A stretch of DNA of 64,000 bases from Actinoplanes lobatus (GTDB lineage Bacteria; Actinomycetota; Actinomycetes; Mycobacteriales; Micromonosporaceae), in the NCBI RefSeq assembly GCF_014205215.1, contig NZ_JACHNC010000001.1:625001-689000 (forward strand), written 5' to 3'. Of this stretch, positions 35,763-45,128 are shown piece after piece. The notes under the pieces are model-generated. The model did not search any database. It had not been told where the DNA came from and saw only the letters and a program-made list of their open reading frames with translations. Positions within the stretch are counted from its first letter, which is position 1; each line of letters opens with the position of its first letter. Made by a program: the position numbers and the translations under genes.

Positions 35763-36078
35763 GGTCGCTTCCTAACTCGCGCTTCGATTCCGTCAGCCAA
35801 GATCGACGGCAGGCCGAAGCGACTCTAAAACCTCAACCTAGGTTGAGATCAATGCCGCCTCCCTCGACAAAGCAGGCAAAGCGGACTTAGGGTACCCTCA
35901 TGCAGGGCTCTGACCTGGGAAAACATTCACTTCTGTGTAACGGGTCTCCCTGCTCACCCGTGAGACGCCCCCCTGAGCCCCCGGTCATCGGCTTCTGGGG
36001 TTCCCGGCAGGCGCCGTATCGAGCCTTACTGATCTGGCGTTACCGATCGGTAGCCCTGCCCACCCGAAGGAGCGTTCG
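35763..36078. other. Divergent intergenic region between fprA and the phospholipase gene
   Basis: 316 bases without a gene. It holds the palindrome at 35832 and an AT-richer part near 35900-35945. The ribosome site AAGGAG for the phospholipase lies at its right end. No RNA gene is recognised. Confidence 0.6.
35832..35847. promoter_or_regulatory. Perfect palindrome upstream of fprA, MerR/SoxR-like operator
   Basis: CTCAACCTAGGTTGAG is a perfect 16-bp inverted repeat flanked by AAAC and ATC. SoxR and related MerR regulators bind palindromes of the type CTCAA...TTGAG, and redox flavoenzymes are common SoxR targets in actinomycetes. The regulator gene itself is not in the window. Confidence 0.6.
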
Positions 36079-36591
36079 ATGACCCGCATCCACCCTCTCC
36101 GCGCGCTGCTCACCACCGTCGCCTCGGTGACCGTCCTGCTCGGGGTGACCACCCCGGCGTACGCCGTCACCCCCGCCGAGAAGCTCCAGGTCCTCGCCTC
36201 CTTCACCCAGAACAGCGCGGACTCCTACAACAGCTGGAACGCCGCCCGGCAGAACCAGGGCGCATGGGCCGCCTACGGGTTCGACTGGGAGACCAACTAC
36301 TGCACCGCCAGCCCCGACAAGCCGCTCGGCTTCGACTTCACCCTCGCCTGCCAGCGGCACGACTTCGGGTACGGCAACTACGAGGCGGTGGGCGCCTTCT
36401 CCGCCAACAAGTCCCGCCTCGACGACGCCTTCTACGCCGACCTCAAGCGCAAGTGCGGCACCTACTCCGCCGCCGTCCGCCCCGCCTGCAACAGCCTGGC
36501 CTGGACCTACTACGAGGCCGTGGTCGTCTTCGGCTCGACCGCCGCGGTCCAGCCCGCCGACATCGAGGCCGCCGAGGCCCTGCTCGGCTGA
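36079..36591 (+). CDS. Secreted phospholipase A2 (actinobacterial type)
   Basis: 170 residues. Signal peptide cut after TTPAYA (about residue 29). The mature protein of about 140 residues carries the catalytic pair in CQRHDFGYGNY and four Cys residues (YCTAS, LACQRH, RKCGTY, PACNS) that can form two disulfides, as in the Streptomyces violaceoruber enzyme. It hydrolyses the sn-2 ester of phospholipids outside the cell, usually with calcium. AAGGAG lies nine bases before ATG 36079. A single gene. Confidence 0.92.
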   Translation: MTRIHPLRALLTTVASVTVLLGVTTPAYAVTPAEKLQVLASFTQNSADSYNSWNAARQNQGAWAAYGFDWETNYCTASPDKPLGFDFTLACQRHDFGYGNYEAVGAFSANKSRLDDAFYADLKRKCGTYSAAVRPACNSLAWTYYEAVVVFGSTAAVQPADIEAAEALLG

Positions 36592-36687
36592 ACCGCCCCG
36601 CACCCGGCCACGAGGACGAGCAGCGCCCCGATCGCCGTACCCGGCCATCCGGGCGCTGTTCGGGCCATCGGCCACACGGCCGCCCGG

Positions 36688-37452
36688 TCAGGCTCGCGTG
36701 GCGCTTTCGAGAGAGGCGGACGGCTCGTTCTGCCCGAGCAGCAGCGCGTAGGCGGCCCCCGCGATGAGACCGCCGGCGAGTGGCGCGACGATGAACAGCC
36801 ACAGTTGGCCGATGGCGTCACCGCCCGCGAACAGCGCCGGGCCGATCGATCGCGCCGGGTTCACGGAGGTGTTCGTCACCGGAATGCTGACCAGGTGGAT
36901 CAGCGTGAGGCCGAGACCGATCGCGATCGGTGCGAAGCCGCGCGGCGCCCGGGTGTCCGTCGCACCCAGGATGACGAACAGGAACACGGCGGTCAGCAGA
37001 ACCTCCGTGATCAGTGCGGCGAGCAGCGAGTAGCCACCGGGTGAGCGGTCGCCGTACCCGTTTGTCGCGAAGCCCGATTCCACGGCGTCGAACCCCGGTC
37101 TGCCGGACGCGATGACGTACAGCACACCGGCGCCGGCGATCGCCGCGACGACCTGGGTCACGACGTAGGCCGGGGTGTCTCGCCAGCGGAACTGGCCGGC
37201 CGCGGCGAGACCGACGGTCACCGCCGGGTTGAAATGACCGCCCGAGATGTGCCCGACGGCGTACGCCATCGTCATCACGGACAATCCGAACGCCAGCGCC
37301 ACGCCGAGAAAGCCGATACCGAGCTGTACGTCGGCGGGGCTGAGAAACACGGCGGCGAGAACAGCCGAGCCACAGCCGGCGAAGACCAGCCAGAAGGTGC
37401 CGAGGAATTCGGCGGCGATTCGTTTGCGCAGCGCCGGCGCGGGCGTGGACAT
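36688..37452 (-). CDS. Aquaporin (AqpZ-like MIP channel)
   Basis: 254 residues with six membrane helices and both NPA loops ([11 protein letters not shown] and [12 protein letters not shown]). The first-helix signature [19 protein letters not shown] is that of the water-selective AqpZ branch. Start ATG 37452 with GGGAG before it; an upstream in-frame start is less likely. Confidence 0.94.
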   Translation of the reverse strand: MSTPAPALRKRIAAEFLGTFWLVFAGCGSAVLAAVFLSPADVQLGIGFLGVALAFGLSVMTMAYAVGHISGGHFNPAVTVGLAAAGQFRWRDTPAYVVTQVVAAIAGAGVLYVIASGRPGFDAVESGFATNGYGDRSPGGYSLLAALITEVLLTAVFLFVILGATDTRAPRGFAPIAIGLGLTLIHLVSIPVTNTSVNPARSIGPALFAGGDAIGQLWLFIVAPLAGGLIAGAAYALLLGQNEPSASLESATRA

Positions 37453-37518
37453 GTCGCCAGGCTCCCACGACACGGCGGCGCGTGAAGCGTTTTCCCTGCC
37501 GGTTACGCCCCTGTGCGT

Positions 37519-39332
37519 TCATGTCACGGACCCGGACTCACGGCTGCGGTCGGTACGGGACCCGACTGCGCCGGTTCCGGCGTACGCGTTGAGGGTGGTC
37601 ACGTCGATGGACGTCTCGGCAGGCAGGGTGAAGGTGAAGCGGGTGCCGCCACCGGGGTTGTCGGTGGCGGTGATGGTGCCGCCGTGGCGTTCCACGGTGC
37701 GTTTGCAGATGGCCGGCCCGAGACCGGTGCCGCCGTAGCCTTGGCCGCGGTGGGCCCGGTGGAAGGTGTCGAAGACGGCGTCGTGCTGTCCGGCGGGGAT
37801 GCCGATGCCGTTGTCGGCGATGGTGACCGTGACGGTGTCGCCCTCGCGGCTGCTGGCGACGGTGATGTGTGGGGTGACGCCCACGGCGGTGTCGGCGGCG
37901 GCTTCGGTCCAGCCCTCGACGGTGGTCAGCGGGTTGAGCAGGTCGTGGGCGACGACGCCGGCGAAGCCGGCGAGTTCGTCGCGATGGCGGGTCTCAGCGG
38001 TGATGTCGCGCAGCAGCACGACGGAGCTGTGGGTGGCGCCGTCCGGGCCGATCAGGGTGTCGCGGTGCTGCGCACGATCCGTGCCTCCGACAGGTCGGGG
38101 TTGCGCACGGTGACATCCAGGACGTGGATCTTCCCGTCCGCGGCGGTGATCCGCCAGGGCAGATCGCCGTCGGTGAACGGGCTGCCGTCGAGGTGCCGGA
38201 ACCCGTAGAAGCCGACCGGGTCGGGCATGTCGGATGACCGGATGCGGCCGAGCAGGGAGACGGCGGCGGGGTTGTGCATCAGCAGGCGCCCGTCGCGGTC
38301 GGTGACGGTCACTCCGTCAGCCATGGAGTTGACGATCGCGTTCATCAGCTTCGCCTGCCGGGATGCCTGCTCCTTCTCGTCGGCGAGTTCGGTGGTCAGT
38401 GTGGCCCGTTCGTCGCGGCCCAGGGCCAGGGCCAGACCGATCAGGGAGACCATGGAGATGAACACCTGTGCGATCAGCACCCGGTACGCCGACGAGCCGA
38501 GATCCGCGAAGGGGCCGACATCGTGCAGCGTGGCCAGGGCGATGGCGATGGCGATGCATACGTTGTGTGCCACCAAGTACGTGGTGGACAGGCGGACCCC
38601 GGCCCATACGGTCAGCGCGATCAGCGGGAACACCATCGACACGCCGGGCGCGGTCAGGGTGTAGCCGTACCCGGCCAGCAGGCACAGGGTCACAGCCGCG
38701 TACTCGGCCACGCGGGCACCGGTCGGGGTGACACGGTTTCGTTGCCGCCATCCGGCGATGAGAGATCCGTACCGGGCGCGGCAGGTCGCGAGCAGGGTCT
38801 CGACGTGCAGTGTGACCGCGCCGTAGAGCAGCATGCTCGCGACGTCGAGGAAGAACCAGGTGGCCGTCGCCGGGCCCGAGGGCATGCCCGTGATCAGCCA
38901 CAGGCCCGCGGCGCCCACCATGGCGCCGACCGTTGCGGCCGTAGCGACGACCGCCAGCAGCGCCCACAGGTCGCGAGGACGGCGCAGCCTCGCGGCGTCG
39001 TCACCGTCGGATCCGGGGTACGCGCGCGGCAGCAGACGCAGGAACACCGAGACCTGCACCAGACCGGTGACGGCGCAAATCGCGGCCACCGCCGGGCCGG
39101 CGCCGGCGGCCAGGTTCATGGCCATGATCACGGCCACCAAGGCGACCGGGTCCGCCCAGCGCACGCGGGCCCTCCGCTGCGCGGTGAACCACATCACCGC
39201 GATCCCGGCCGCCGGCCAGACCAGGGGCACGCCGCTCTGCCGGGTCATCTCCACCCGGATCAGGCTCTCCATGGCCAGGAAGATCGCGGCGAACGCGGTC
39301 GTACGCAGCAACGACGCCGAGATGCTCTGCAT
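37519..39332 (-). pseudogene. MASE1-PAS sensor histidine kinase broken by frameshift and internal deletion
   Basis: From ATG 39332, a membrane sensor (MASE1-like, about eight helices) and a PAS domain (NAIVNSMADGVTVTDRDGRL) end early at TATP-stop near 38052. The continuation, LIGPDGATHSSVVLLRDITA, is in another frame, one base out, near 38066. The second part has the phospho-acceptor box FAGVVAHDLLNPLTTVEGW, then jumps directly to GVTPHITVASSREGD. The second dimerisation helix and the N-box are missing, while DNGIGIPAG and GYGGTGLGPAICKR (Leu to Pro in the G2 box) follow. Two independent lesions mean no working kinase. Confidence 0.85.
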
Positions 39333-39633
39333 CAGGGCTCACTCCCGATGGCGGTGGTACCGATGGTCGGCTGCCACACCGCTAAGCACAACCGCGTGCG
39401 GATGAACCGCCTGGGCCGGTAGTCCCCGGCGCCCGTAGGCCTCGCCAGATCAGGCTACGACGCCCGCGACGCGACTGCCCGGCCGACACCGCGATTGCCG
39501 CTCCGCTCGACCGGTGTCAGTGGTGAGGGCTCGGCGGCGCCGGCCGGGTGAGGTAGGCGACGGTGACGGTGTTCAAGGGTCCGGCCAGGGCTCGGCGGCG
39601 CGGCCGATCCGGCGAATCGGCCCGTCGAGCGGA
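39333..39633. other. Intergenic region with no clear gene
   Basis: About 300 bases between the VapC stop and the broken kinase. Minus-strand text around 39525-39585 reads TVTVAYLTRPAPPSPHH before a stop and could be the tail of a lost enzyme gene, but it is too short to name. Confidence 0.4.
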
Positions 39634-40050
39634 TCAAGGGGTGATCGGCTGGTCGATCCGGACCATCGCGATGCCGGGGCGTACCTTTGCGATGGCGTCG
39701 AAGTCGGCATCGACGTGCGCGAGGGTCAGGCCGTGTGACTCGGCGGTCAACGCGATGATGAGATCCATCGGCGACGGCCCGCGATGGTGGCCGATCTTGA
39801 TCAGGTCTCGCTGGATCGCGAGCACTTGCCGCCAAGGATCATCAAGCGCCGGGACCCAGCCGAACGTACGGCGCAGCACTGCGGTGAACGGCTCGAAGTC
39901 ACGGCCCGCCCGAACGCCGACCATGAGTTCGGACTCGACCGGCGGGCAGATCGCGACGACGCCTTGCGCGACCAGCCGGGGCCACGCTCCGCCGATCTGC
40001 CCACGCAGGAGCCGCCACACTGCTGAGGTGTCGGCCAGATAATCGGTCAC
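39634..40050 (-). CDS. VapC-type PIN-domain toxin
   Basis: 138 residues. Acidic residues of the PIN nuclease are at DTSAVWRLL (N-terminus), ESELMVGVRAG, MDLIIALTA and HVDADFDAIA. The toxin cleaves RNA, often tRNA or rRNA, when freed of its antitoxin. Its ATG overlaps the antitoxin stop by four bases. Confidence 0.9.
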   Translation of the reverse strand: MTDYLADTSAVWRLLRGQIGGAWPRLVAQGVVAICPPVESELMVGVRAGRDFEPFTAVLRRTFGWVPALDDPWRQVLAIQRDLIKIGHHRGPSPMDLIIALTAESHGLTLAHVDADFDAIAKVRPGIAMVRIDQPITP

Positions 40051-40265
40051 CGGCCCGAGCGTTCGTACTCGTCCAGGGCCTCGAAGTCGAGATAGTCCGC
40101 GGCGTTCTCCTGCAGCCAGGCGAGTCCGCGTGCCCGGTCCTCGCCGTTGGTGCCGGCCGCGATTACCAGCGCCTGATTGATCGTGTCCCGCTTGGTCTTG
40201 GTACCCAGCTGCCGCTGCGCCAGCGCAAGGCTTGCTTCGTCAAGGTCGACTACGGTCCGACTCAT
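40047..40265 (-). CDS. VapB-type antitoxin
   Basis: 72 residues. The N-terminus SRTVVDLDEASLALAQRQLG and TKRDTINQALVIA form a ribbon-helix-helix of the VapB type; the C-terminal tail (YLDFEALDEYERSGR) would wrap the toxin. First gene of the pair and probably autorepressing. The pair lies 490 bases outside the integrative element's left end. Confidence 0.88.
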   Translation of the reverse strand: MSRTVVDLDEASLALAQRQLGTKTKRDTINQALVIAAGTNGEDRARGLAWLQENAADYLDFEALDEYERSGR

Positions 40266-40754
40266 CAGCGCCTCCCTCGTGATATACAGCCTGGCACACA
40301 GATATCAGTGTAGGCGCCCGGACTCACAACCAACGACTGCGGCATGGCCCTCGGCACTCGCACCACCCGGTCGATGAAAGCGACCCTCAGCATGGACAGG
40401 CCCTCAGCGACGAGTTCAGCCCTCAGTTCGGCACGGAGCTGTGGGAGAACGCCTACCTGGTCGGATGGCGGGCTGCCCTGCTGCGACGAGACCTGACCCG
40501 GGTGGTAACCATCGCGCAGGAGGGCAGCCATCACCCAAGATCTACGCCGGACTGTAGCCAGCGTGACCGGCCGCCATGACGCTGACCGGATCTTGCAACA
40601 GGAGGCGAAATCACGCGACGGAGTGCCTTGACATCGACGTCAGCGGTAATCAGGAAACACAGTCCACAGAGGCGACTGATCACCACATCGGCCTTCCCGC
40701 AGACCGAAAAACCGCCCCGTCGACTGCGATGGGCGGTTCGGATGCTGCCTGCTC
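40266..40754. other. Intergenic stretch left of the integrative element, with a possible gene relic
   Basis: No intact gene. On the plus strand near 40400-40535 a frame without a start reads FGTELWENAYLVGWRAALLR and continues RDLTRVVTIAQEG, which has protein-like composition but no named family; it may be a relic. GATCTTGGGTGATGGC (minus strand, 40527-40542) also occurs at 10921. Confidence 0.4.
40710..40738 (-). terminator. Intrinsic terminator left of attL
   Basis: On the minus strand AACCGCCC and GGGCGGTT pair around a 13-base loop and are followed by a run of T. It lies 17 bases beyond the tRNA-Val fragment, where the tRNA transcript would have ended before the element inserted. Confidence 0.75.
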
Positions 40755-40801
40755 GTGGGCGATACTGGGATCGAACCAGTGACCTCTTCCGTGTCAAGGA
40801 A
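40755..40801 (-). repeat. Attachment site: duplicated 3' part of tRNA-Val (left end)
   Basis: 47 bases identical to 44303-44349 inside the intact tRNA-Val gene: the anticodon stem-loop with GAC, the T arm and the 3' acceptor strand. The match stops abruptly at both ends. This is the usual product of tyrosine-recombinase integration into a tRNA 3' half. Confidence 0.92.
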
Positions 40802-41090
40802 CGGTCCCGCAGCCGGCGACCAACAACTTCGCCATGACCCGCATGTATGCGGCGCAAGTGGCGGTAGTTCAGCGCCGTTTAACGCCGTTCAGCGCCGTTT
40901 GCGACAGGGTGATGCTCCCAAATCTGCTCCCACCCACCGAGTGTCGGTGGCGGCGGTCAACGTGGGTGGTGCGCGACGGTCACAGATCTTGGCCGGTGAG
41001 GATAGGGGACGACGCGCCACTCGCCGACGCCGACTTCCGGCGCCGCTGACATCACGCTCGATACAACGAGCGCGACAGCGGAGGACGGCG

Positions 41091-41390
41091 ATGGCCAGCA
41101 CAGCCAAGACCTTCAAACGATGCGGATGCCGCAACCAGCAGGGCAACCGACTGGAACAGAACTGCCCACGCCTGCCCGAGCGCGGCCACGGGCTCCTGGT
41201 ACTTCCAGTGCTACGCGCCGAACCTGCTCGGCCGTTCCGAACGCATCCGCCGCAGCGGCTACCCGTCCCAGGCCGCTGCCCGGCAAGCCCGCGACGACAC
41301 CCTCGCCGACAGCGCCGCCCGGCGCACTGGCGACGGCTGGACCCTCGAACGCTGGCTCCGCCACGGCTCGACACCCGAACCCGAATCCCG
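41091..41390 (+). pseudogene. Tyrosine recombinase (integrase) N-terminal fragment with two frameshifts
   Basis: ATG 41091 with GGAGG six bases before. The first frame gives TFKRCGCRNQQGNRL and CPRLPERGHG, the start of actinobacterial phage-type integrases. After one extra G near 41191, the next frame gives SWYFQCYAPNLLGRSERIRR and SGYPSQAAARQARDD. A lost base near 41364 shifts to LDTRTRI, after which similarity ends. The catalytic domain is gone. Confidence 0.82.
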
Positions 41391-41587
41391 GCCGCGGATG
41401 GAAAGCAGCTTCTCTGTTTGTCACAACGGCCCGACCGATTTCTGTGGACGACACCGTGGTGCAGCCTCGGTGCGGCATCGGTGTACTCCGTGGCGCCGCT
41501 CAGATACTGGGATTCCCGCACCGATCTCGAAGGGGGCGGTGATAGCCGCGCACCTGATGAGTCTTGACGGGAAACTGGGAGTCCAGA
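41391..41587. other. Unassigned sequence between integrase relic and chemotaxis gene
   Basis: No similarity is recognised and no clear coding bias is seen. It supplies the upstream region and ribosome site of the chemotaxis gene. Confidence 0.4.
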
Positions 41588-43222
41588 TTGAGCGCTTCTG
41601 GTAGTGCTGTGAAATCGCCCGCTGCATCCGCGCGCCGACGCTCGTTCAACGATCTCAGCGTCAACCTCAAGATCGTCAGCGCGGTGGCGGTGTCGTCCCT
41701 GGTCGCGCTGTCTGTCAGCGTCCTGGGCTGGCAAGGGCTGGGAGAGACCAACGGGTACGCCGACAAGCTCTACAACAGCAACGTCACCAGCGTGACCGCG
41801 CTGGGGGACCTGAAAGCGGCGTTCTTGAAGACCCGGCTCGACATGATGAGCCATGCGACCCTGCCCGACAAGGCGAACAAGGCCGAATACCGCAAGGCGT
41901 TCGCCGCCGACCAGAAGGCGGCGGCAGCGGCCTTCGCCGCCTACCGGGACAGCCACCCGGCCAGCGATGTCGCGGTCATCGACCAGTTGGAGGCGGACTA
42001 CGACGAGTACGTGAAGATCGCCGAGGAGAAGCTGCTCCCGGCGAGCGACCGTAACGACCTGACCACCTGGCGGAAGATCCGCGAGGTCGAGACCGTGCCG
42101 GTGGCCAAGCGGGCGACGGCAAGCCTCGCGGCCATGGGCACCGTCGAGAACGCCGACGCCGAGGCCACCGCCGGCGCGGCCCAGGAGTCGTACGACTCGA
42201 ATCTCACCATCTCGATCGTCATGCTCCTGGTAGGGCTGACCGCCGGTCTCGGCCTGGGTGTGTTCGTCGCCCGGCAGATCGTCCGGTCGCTGCGCAAGGT
42301 TCATGCCGTCTGTGACAGCCTGGCCGCGGGCGATCTCACGCAGACCGCGGGTCTGACCTCTCTCGACGAGCCGGGCCGGATGGGCCGTGCGCTGGACGCG
42401 GCAGTGGCACGGCTGCGTGAGACGGTCACCACGATCGGCGGGTCGGCGGTCACGCTGGCCGGCGCGTCAAGGGAACTGTCCGGGGTCAGCTCGCAGCTCC
42501 AGTCCGGCGCCGCGGACGCCGCCGCGCAGGCCGGTGCGGCGTCGCAGGCCACCGAGGAGGTCAACGCGGGCGTGCAGACGATCGCGGCGGGCGCGGAGGA
42601 GATGAGCGCGTCGATCGCCGAGATCGCCAGCAACGCCGGGCAGGCCGCCCAGGTCGCCAACCAGGCGATGAGCGTCGCCGAGCGCACCACCGCGCAGGTC
42701 GCCGAGCTGGGCACGGCCAGCGCCGAGATCGGTGACGTGGTCAAGCTGATCACCGTCATCGCCGAGCAGACCAACCTGCTGGCGCTCAACGCCACCATCG
42801 AGGCCGCCCGGGCGGGCGAGCTCGGCAAGGGCTTCGCGGTCGTGGCCGGCGAGGTCAAGGACCTGGCACAGCAGACCGCCAAGGCCACCGAGGAGATCAC
42901 CACCCGGATCGCGGCGATCCAGTCCTCCAGCACCACGGCCACCGAGGCGATCAGCGAGATCACCCAGGTCATCCAGCAGATCAGCGACTACACCACCACG
43001 ATCGCCTCGGCCGTGGAGGAGCAGACCGCCACCACCTCGGAGATGAGCCGGTCGGTGTCCGACGTCGCGACGAACACCGGCGGTCTGGCCGGCACCGTGT
43101 CCCACGTCGCCCAGGGCGCCGCCGCCACCGCCGACAGCGCCAGCTCCACCCAGCAGGCCGCCGCCGACCTCACCACGCTCTCCGGCGAACTTACCGCCAT
43201 CGTCAACGGATTCCGCCACTAG
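41588..43222 (+). CDS. Methyl-accepting chemotaxis protein
   Basis: 544 residues from TTG 41588, six bases after GGGAG; TTG 41564 is possible but lacks a good site. First membrane helix ([20 protein letters not shown]), an extracellular four-helix-bundle sensor of about 150 residues, second helix ([20 protein letters not shown]), HAMP domain ([20 protein letters not shown]), and a full signalling hairpin with tip [20 protein letters not shown]. No C-terminal receptor-docking pentapeptide. It signals through CheA/CheW encoded elsewhere. Intact, despite lying in a decayed element, which suggests it is kept by selection. Confidence 0.94.
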   Translation: MSASGSAVKSPAASARRRSFNDLSVNLKIVSAVAVSSLVALSVSVLGWQGLGETNGYADKLYNSNVTSVTALGDLKAAFLKTRLDMMSHATLPDKANKAEYRKAFAADQKAAAAAFAAYRDSHPASDVAVIDQLEADYDEYVKIAEEKLLPASDRNDLTTWRKIREVETVPVAKRATASLAAMGTVENADAEATAGAAQESYDSNLTISIVMLLVGLTAGLGLGVFVARQIVRSLRKVHAVCDSLAAGDLTQTAGLTSLDEPGRMGRALDAAVARLRETVTTIGGSAVTLAGASRELSGVSSQLQSGAADAAAQAGAASQATEEVNAGVQTIAAGAEEMSASIAEIASNAGQAAQVANQAMSVAERTTAQVAELGTASAEIGDVVKLITVIAEQTNLLALNATIEAARAGELGKGFAVVAGEVKDLAQQTAKATEEITTRIAAIQSSSTTATEAISEITQVIQQISDYTTTIASAVEEQTATTSEMSRSVSDVATNTGGLAGTVSHVAQGAAATADSASSTQQAAADLTTLSGELTAIVNGFRH

Positions 43223-43342
43223 GTGACTGGTGTTAAACGCGGGTTGATCAGAGTCTTGATCGACCCGCGTTGGTATTTGGAGGTCGCTGCGGGTTGGCTC
43301 GCGGATCGTTGTCGGGCTGAATCGTTGCTGGCGAAGAGCGTC

Positions 43343-43890
43343 TCAGCGGGAGATCGACGGTCGGTGGTGCAACGTTCCGGAGGCCGGCCTGACCGGGGGT
43401 AATGGCCGTGCCGGTGGCGAAACCGGTGCCGCTTCGATGGGGTCGTTTCCCGCCTGCCGGTCGAATTTGAGGTACTCGGTGACGGCACGCCGGGCGAACA
43501 CCGGGCCCATAGCGAGAACGGCCAGCGGGCGCGGGAATGCGGCCTTCTGGGCCAGCTGCCGGACACGGGCCTGGACACCTTCAGCATGTCGGCGATCTCG
43601 GCGACCCCCACCAGTTCCTGAACCGGCTCCGCCGCGCCGGTGCGGCGGGTGTAGGTCGTGAGCATCTGCAGGTCGACGTTTGCCGACCTCAGGAACTCCC
43701 CGATCGCGGCCAGGCCTGGCCGTGCCGCGTCAGCTGCGATCCCGTCGAGCTGACGTGTGGTAATGGTGACGTGGCCGGTCATCTCGAACGAAACGACGAC
43801 TTCCGGTTTTTCGCGGCTCAGGCTGTCCAGCCGGACCCTGATCGCATCGTGATGACGAGGCCGTTGGAACTGTGCCGAGATCAACCACAT
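43343..43890 (-). pseudogene. DNA-binding (helix-turn-helix) gene with a frameshift
   Basis: From ATG 43890 the frame gives HHDAIRVRLDSLSREKPEVV, LVGVAEIADMLKVSR, then turns to nonsense near 43565. In the adjacent frame the text continues ARVRQLAQKAAFPRPLAVLA and MGPVFARRAVTEYLKFDRQ, the usual second half of small excisionase-like or MerR-like helix-turn-helix proteins, with a stop at 43343. One indel therefore splits a gene of about 180 codons. Confidence 0.72.
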
Positions 43891-44249
43891 CGCTCTGTCC
43901 GCGGCTCAGTCGACGCGCTCCAACGCGGTGCCGTGCTGATCTGCGAAGGCCAGAACGAACAGGCGCTCCGATCTGGTGGTCAGCCGGATGGGTCGGCGCC
44001 TCGTCGCATAAAAGGGCGCTCGGAGCAGTCGCCTGCTGACACGCTCGTGACAGAAACCGGATGTCACCCAGGCGGCGGGACCGCTGACAACGAGACGTGA
44101 GATCTGGCAGGTCGTTGCGGCGCGGTTCAGCCGTCGGTGCCCGATGGAAGGGCTAGGGCGAGGAACCGACGGTAGGCGCCGGGGTTCGCAGATCATCCAA
44201 AGATGATCTTGCGCTCCCAAACTGCTCCCAATGTAAGCAGCAAAACAAC
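43891..44249. other. Right part of the integrative element, no intact gene
   Basis: Minus-strand text at about 43912-44100 (IRLTTRSERLFVLAFADQHG, then TALERVD and a stop at 43906) looks like the tail of a lost gene. Nothing else is recognisable. Confidence 0.4.
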
Positions 44250-44285
44250 AACGGCCCGTTACCGATAAATCGGTTACGGGCCGTT
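44250..44285 (-). terminator. Terminator after the tRNA cluster
   Basis: AACGGCCCGTTACCGAT pairs with ATCGGTTACGGGCCGTT around AA, with a single mismatch, and a T-rich run follows on the minus strand. It lies 15 bases past the tRNA-Val CCA end. Confidence 0.82.
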
Positions 44286-44300
44286 TACCTGCACAAACTC

Positions 44301-44375
44301 TGGTGGGCGATACTGGGATCGAACCAGTGACCTCTTCCGTGTCAAGGAAGCGCGCTCCCGCTGCGCCAATCGCCC
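44301..44375 (-). tRNA. tRNA-Val (GAC), CCA encoded
   Basis: Acceptor GGGCGAT pairs with ATCGCCC; D arm GGCGCAGCGGGAGC; anticodon stem CTTCC/GGAAG around TTGACAC, anticodon GAC; T arm with GGTTCGATCCC; encoded ACCA end. The 3' 47 bases are duplicated at 40755, so this is the attachment gene of the integrative element, whose insertion left it intact. Confidence 0.96.
44303..44349 (-). repeat. Attachment site (right end) within tRNA-Val
   Basis: Identical over 47 bases to 40755-40801. It runs from the variable side of the anticodon stem to the CCA end. Confidence 0.92.
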
Positions 44376-44385
44376 TGGTGATGCG

Positions 44386-44456
44386 AGGTGGAGACGGGAT
44401 TTGAACCCGTGTACACGGCTTTGCAGGCCGTTGCCTCGCCTCTCGGCCACTCCACC
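44386..44456 (-). tRNA. tRNA-Cys (GCA)
   Basis: Acceptor GGTGGAG/CTCCACC, D arm GGCCGAGAGGC, anticodon loop CTGCAAA with GCA, T arm GGGTTCAAATCCC, discriminator U. CCA is not encoded. It is 10 bases upstream of tRNA-Val on the same strand. Confidence 0.96.
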
Positions 44457-44495
44457 GTGGCGGCCGAAGCAAATGATCAGCAACAGCCTTCTCCG

Positions 44496-44567
44496 AGCGG
44501 AAGACGGGATTCGAACCCGCGACCCTCACCTTGGCAAGGTGATGCGCTACCACTGCGCCACTTCCGC
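44496..44567 (-). tRNA. tRNA-Gly (GCC)
   Basis: Acceptor GCGGAAG/CTTCCGC, D arm GGCGCAGTGGTAGC, anticodon loop TTGCCAA with GCC, T arm GGGTTCGAATCCC, discriminator U. CCA is not encoded. First gene of the Gly-Cys-Val cluster, a common actinobacterial order. Confidence 0.96.
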
Positions 44568-44661
44568 GTGCCGCGCCGGTTTCCCTGGCGACGGATGAAA
44601 CCTTAGCCGAGCCACCGGGGAGATGCCAAAGCGGCCCCCGGTTTTCTCCTCGTGGCGCTGG

Positions 44662-44850
44662 TCAGCGGTTATCGCCGAGCAGCCGGCGGACCTCGGCGAC
44701 CAGCTCCGCCTGGAACGCCGCGACGCTGCCGTCGACGACGCCGATCCGGTAGTCGTCGCCGGTCTCCGGATGGTGGGCGCGCTGCCGGTCGCGCAATCCG
44801 GCCGAGCCGTCGGCGTGACCTGTGGCGTACGCCTCGAATGCTTCTTCCAT
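44662..44850 (-). CDS. Small acidic protein of unknown function (62 residues)
   Basis: ATG 44850 has GAGGAGG a few bases before. The product begins MEEAFEAYATGHADGSAGLR and has HHPETGDDYRIGVVDGSVAA and a helical end. Short proteins of this look, with the ATGHADG/DRQR pattern, are common in Micromonosporaceae, but I know no function. It lies just upstream of the tRNA cluster on the same strand. Confidence 0.68.
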   Translation of the reverse strand: MEEAFEAYATGHADGSAGLRDRQRAHHPETGDDYRIGVVDGSVAAFQAELVAEVRRLLGDNR

Positions 44851-45128
44851 GGGGGCCTCCTCGAACACGCGCGACAATCTCGCACGCCCGGGTTCGCCGC
44901 AATACCGGTCACCCGTCGGAGCAGGCCGGACCGATCGGCAGCGGTACGTCAGCCGGATGTCGGTGGGTGGACGGCCGTCCCGGAGGGCCCCCGAGTCATC
45001 CGAACGGATCGGCGCGCGGCACCCGGTAGGTCCATGGCGGTCTGACAGTCACCCCTCAATCGCGGCACAGACTCCGCACAAGCGGGCTCCGCACGATGGG
45101 TTCCGGGACGAGCCTAGGAGCCACGAAG

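Larger units (their letters stand above)
40755..44349. mobile_element. Decayed tRNA-Val integrative element, about 3.6 kb
   Basis: Bounded by the 47-bp direct repeats. Inside are a broken integrase start, an intact methyl-accepting chemotaxis gene, a frameshifted helix-turn-helix gene and non-coding scraps. Short GCTCCCAAA-CTGCTCCCA sequences near 40916 and 44214 recur at both ends and may be remains of integrase 3' ends. Replication and transfer genes are absent, so the element is immobile now. Confidence 0.85.

Noticed and set aside
40265..40534. 89-codon minus-strand frame left of the element
   Set aside because: No ribosome site and no similarity; the opposite strand has the more protein-like text, so it is at best a relic.
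43906..44553. 215-codon minus-strand frame across the tRNA cluster
   Set aside because: It reads through three tRNA genes and a terminator.
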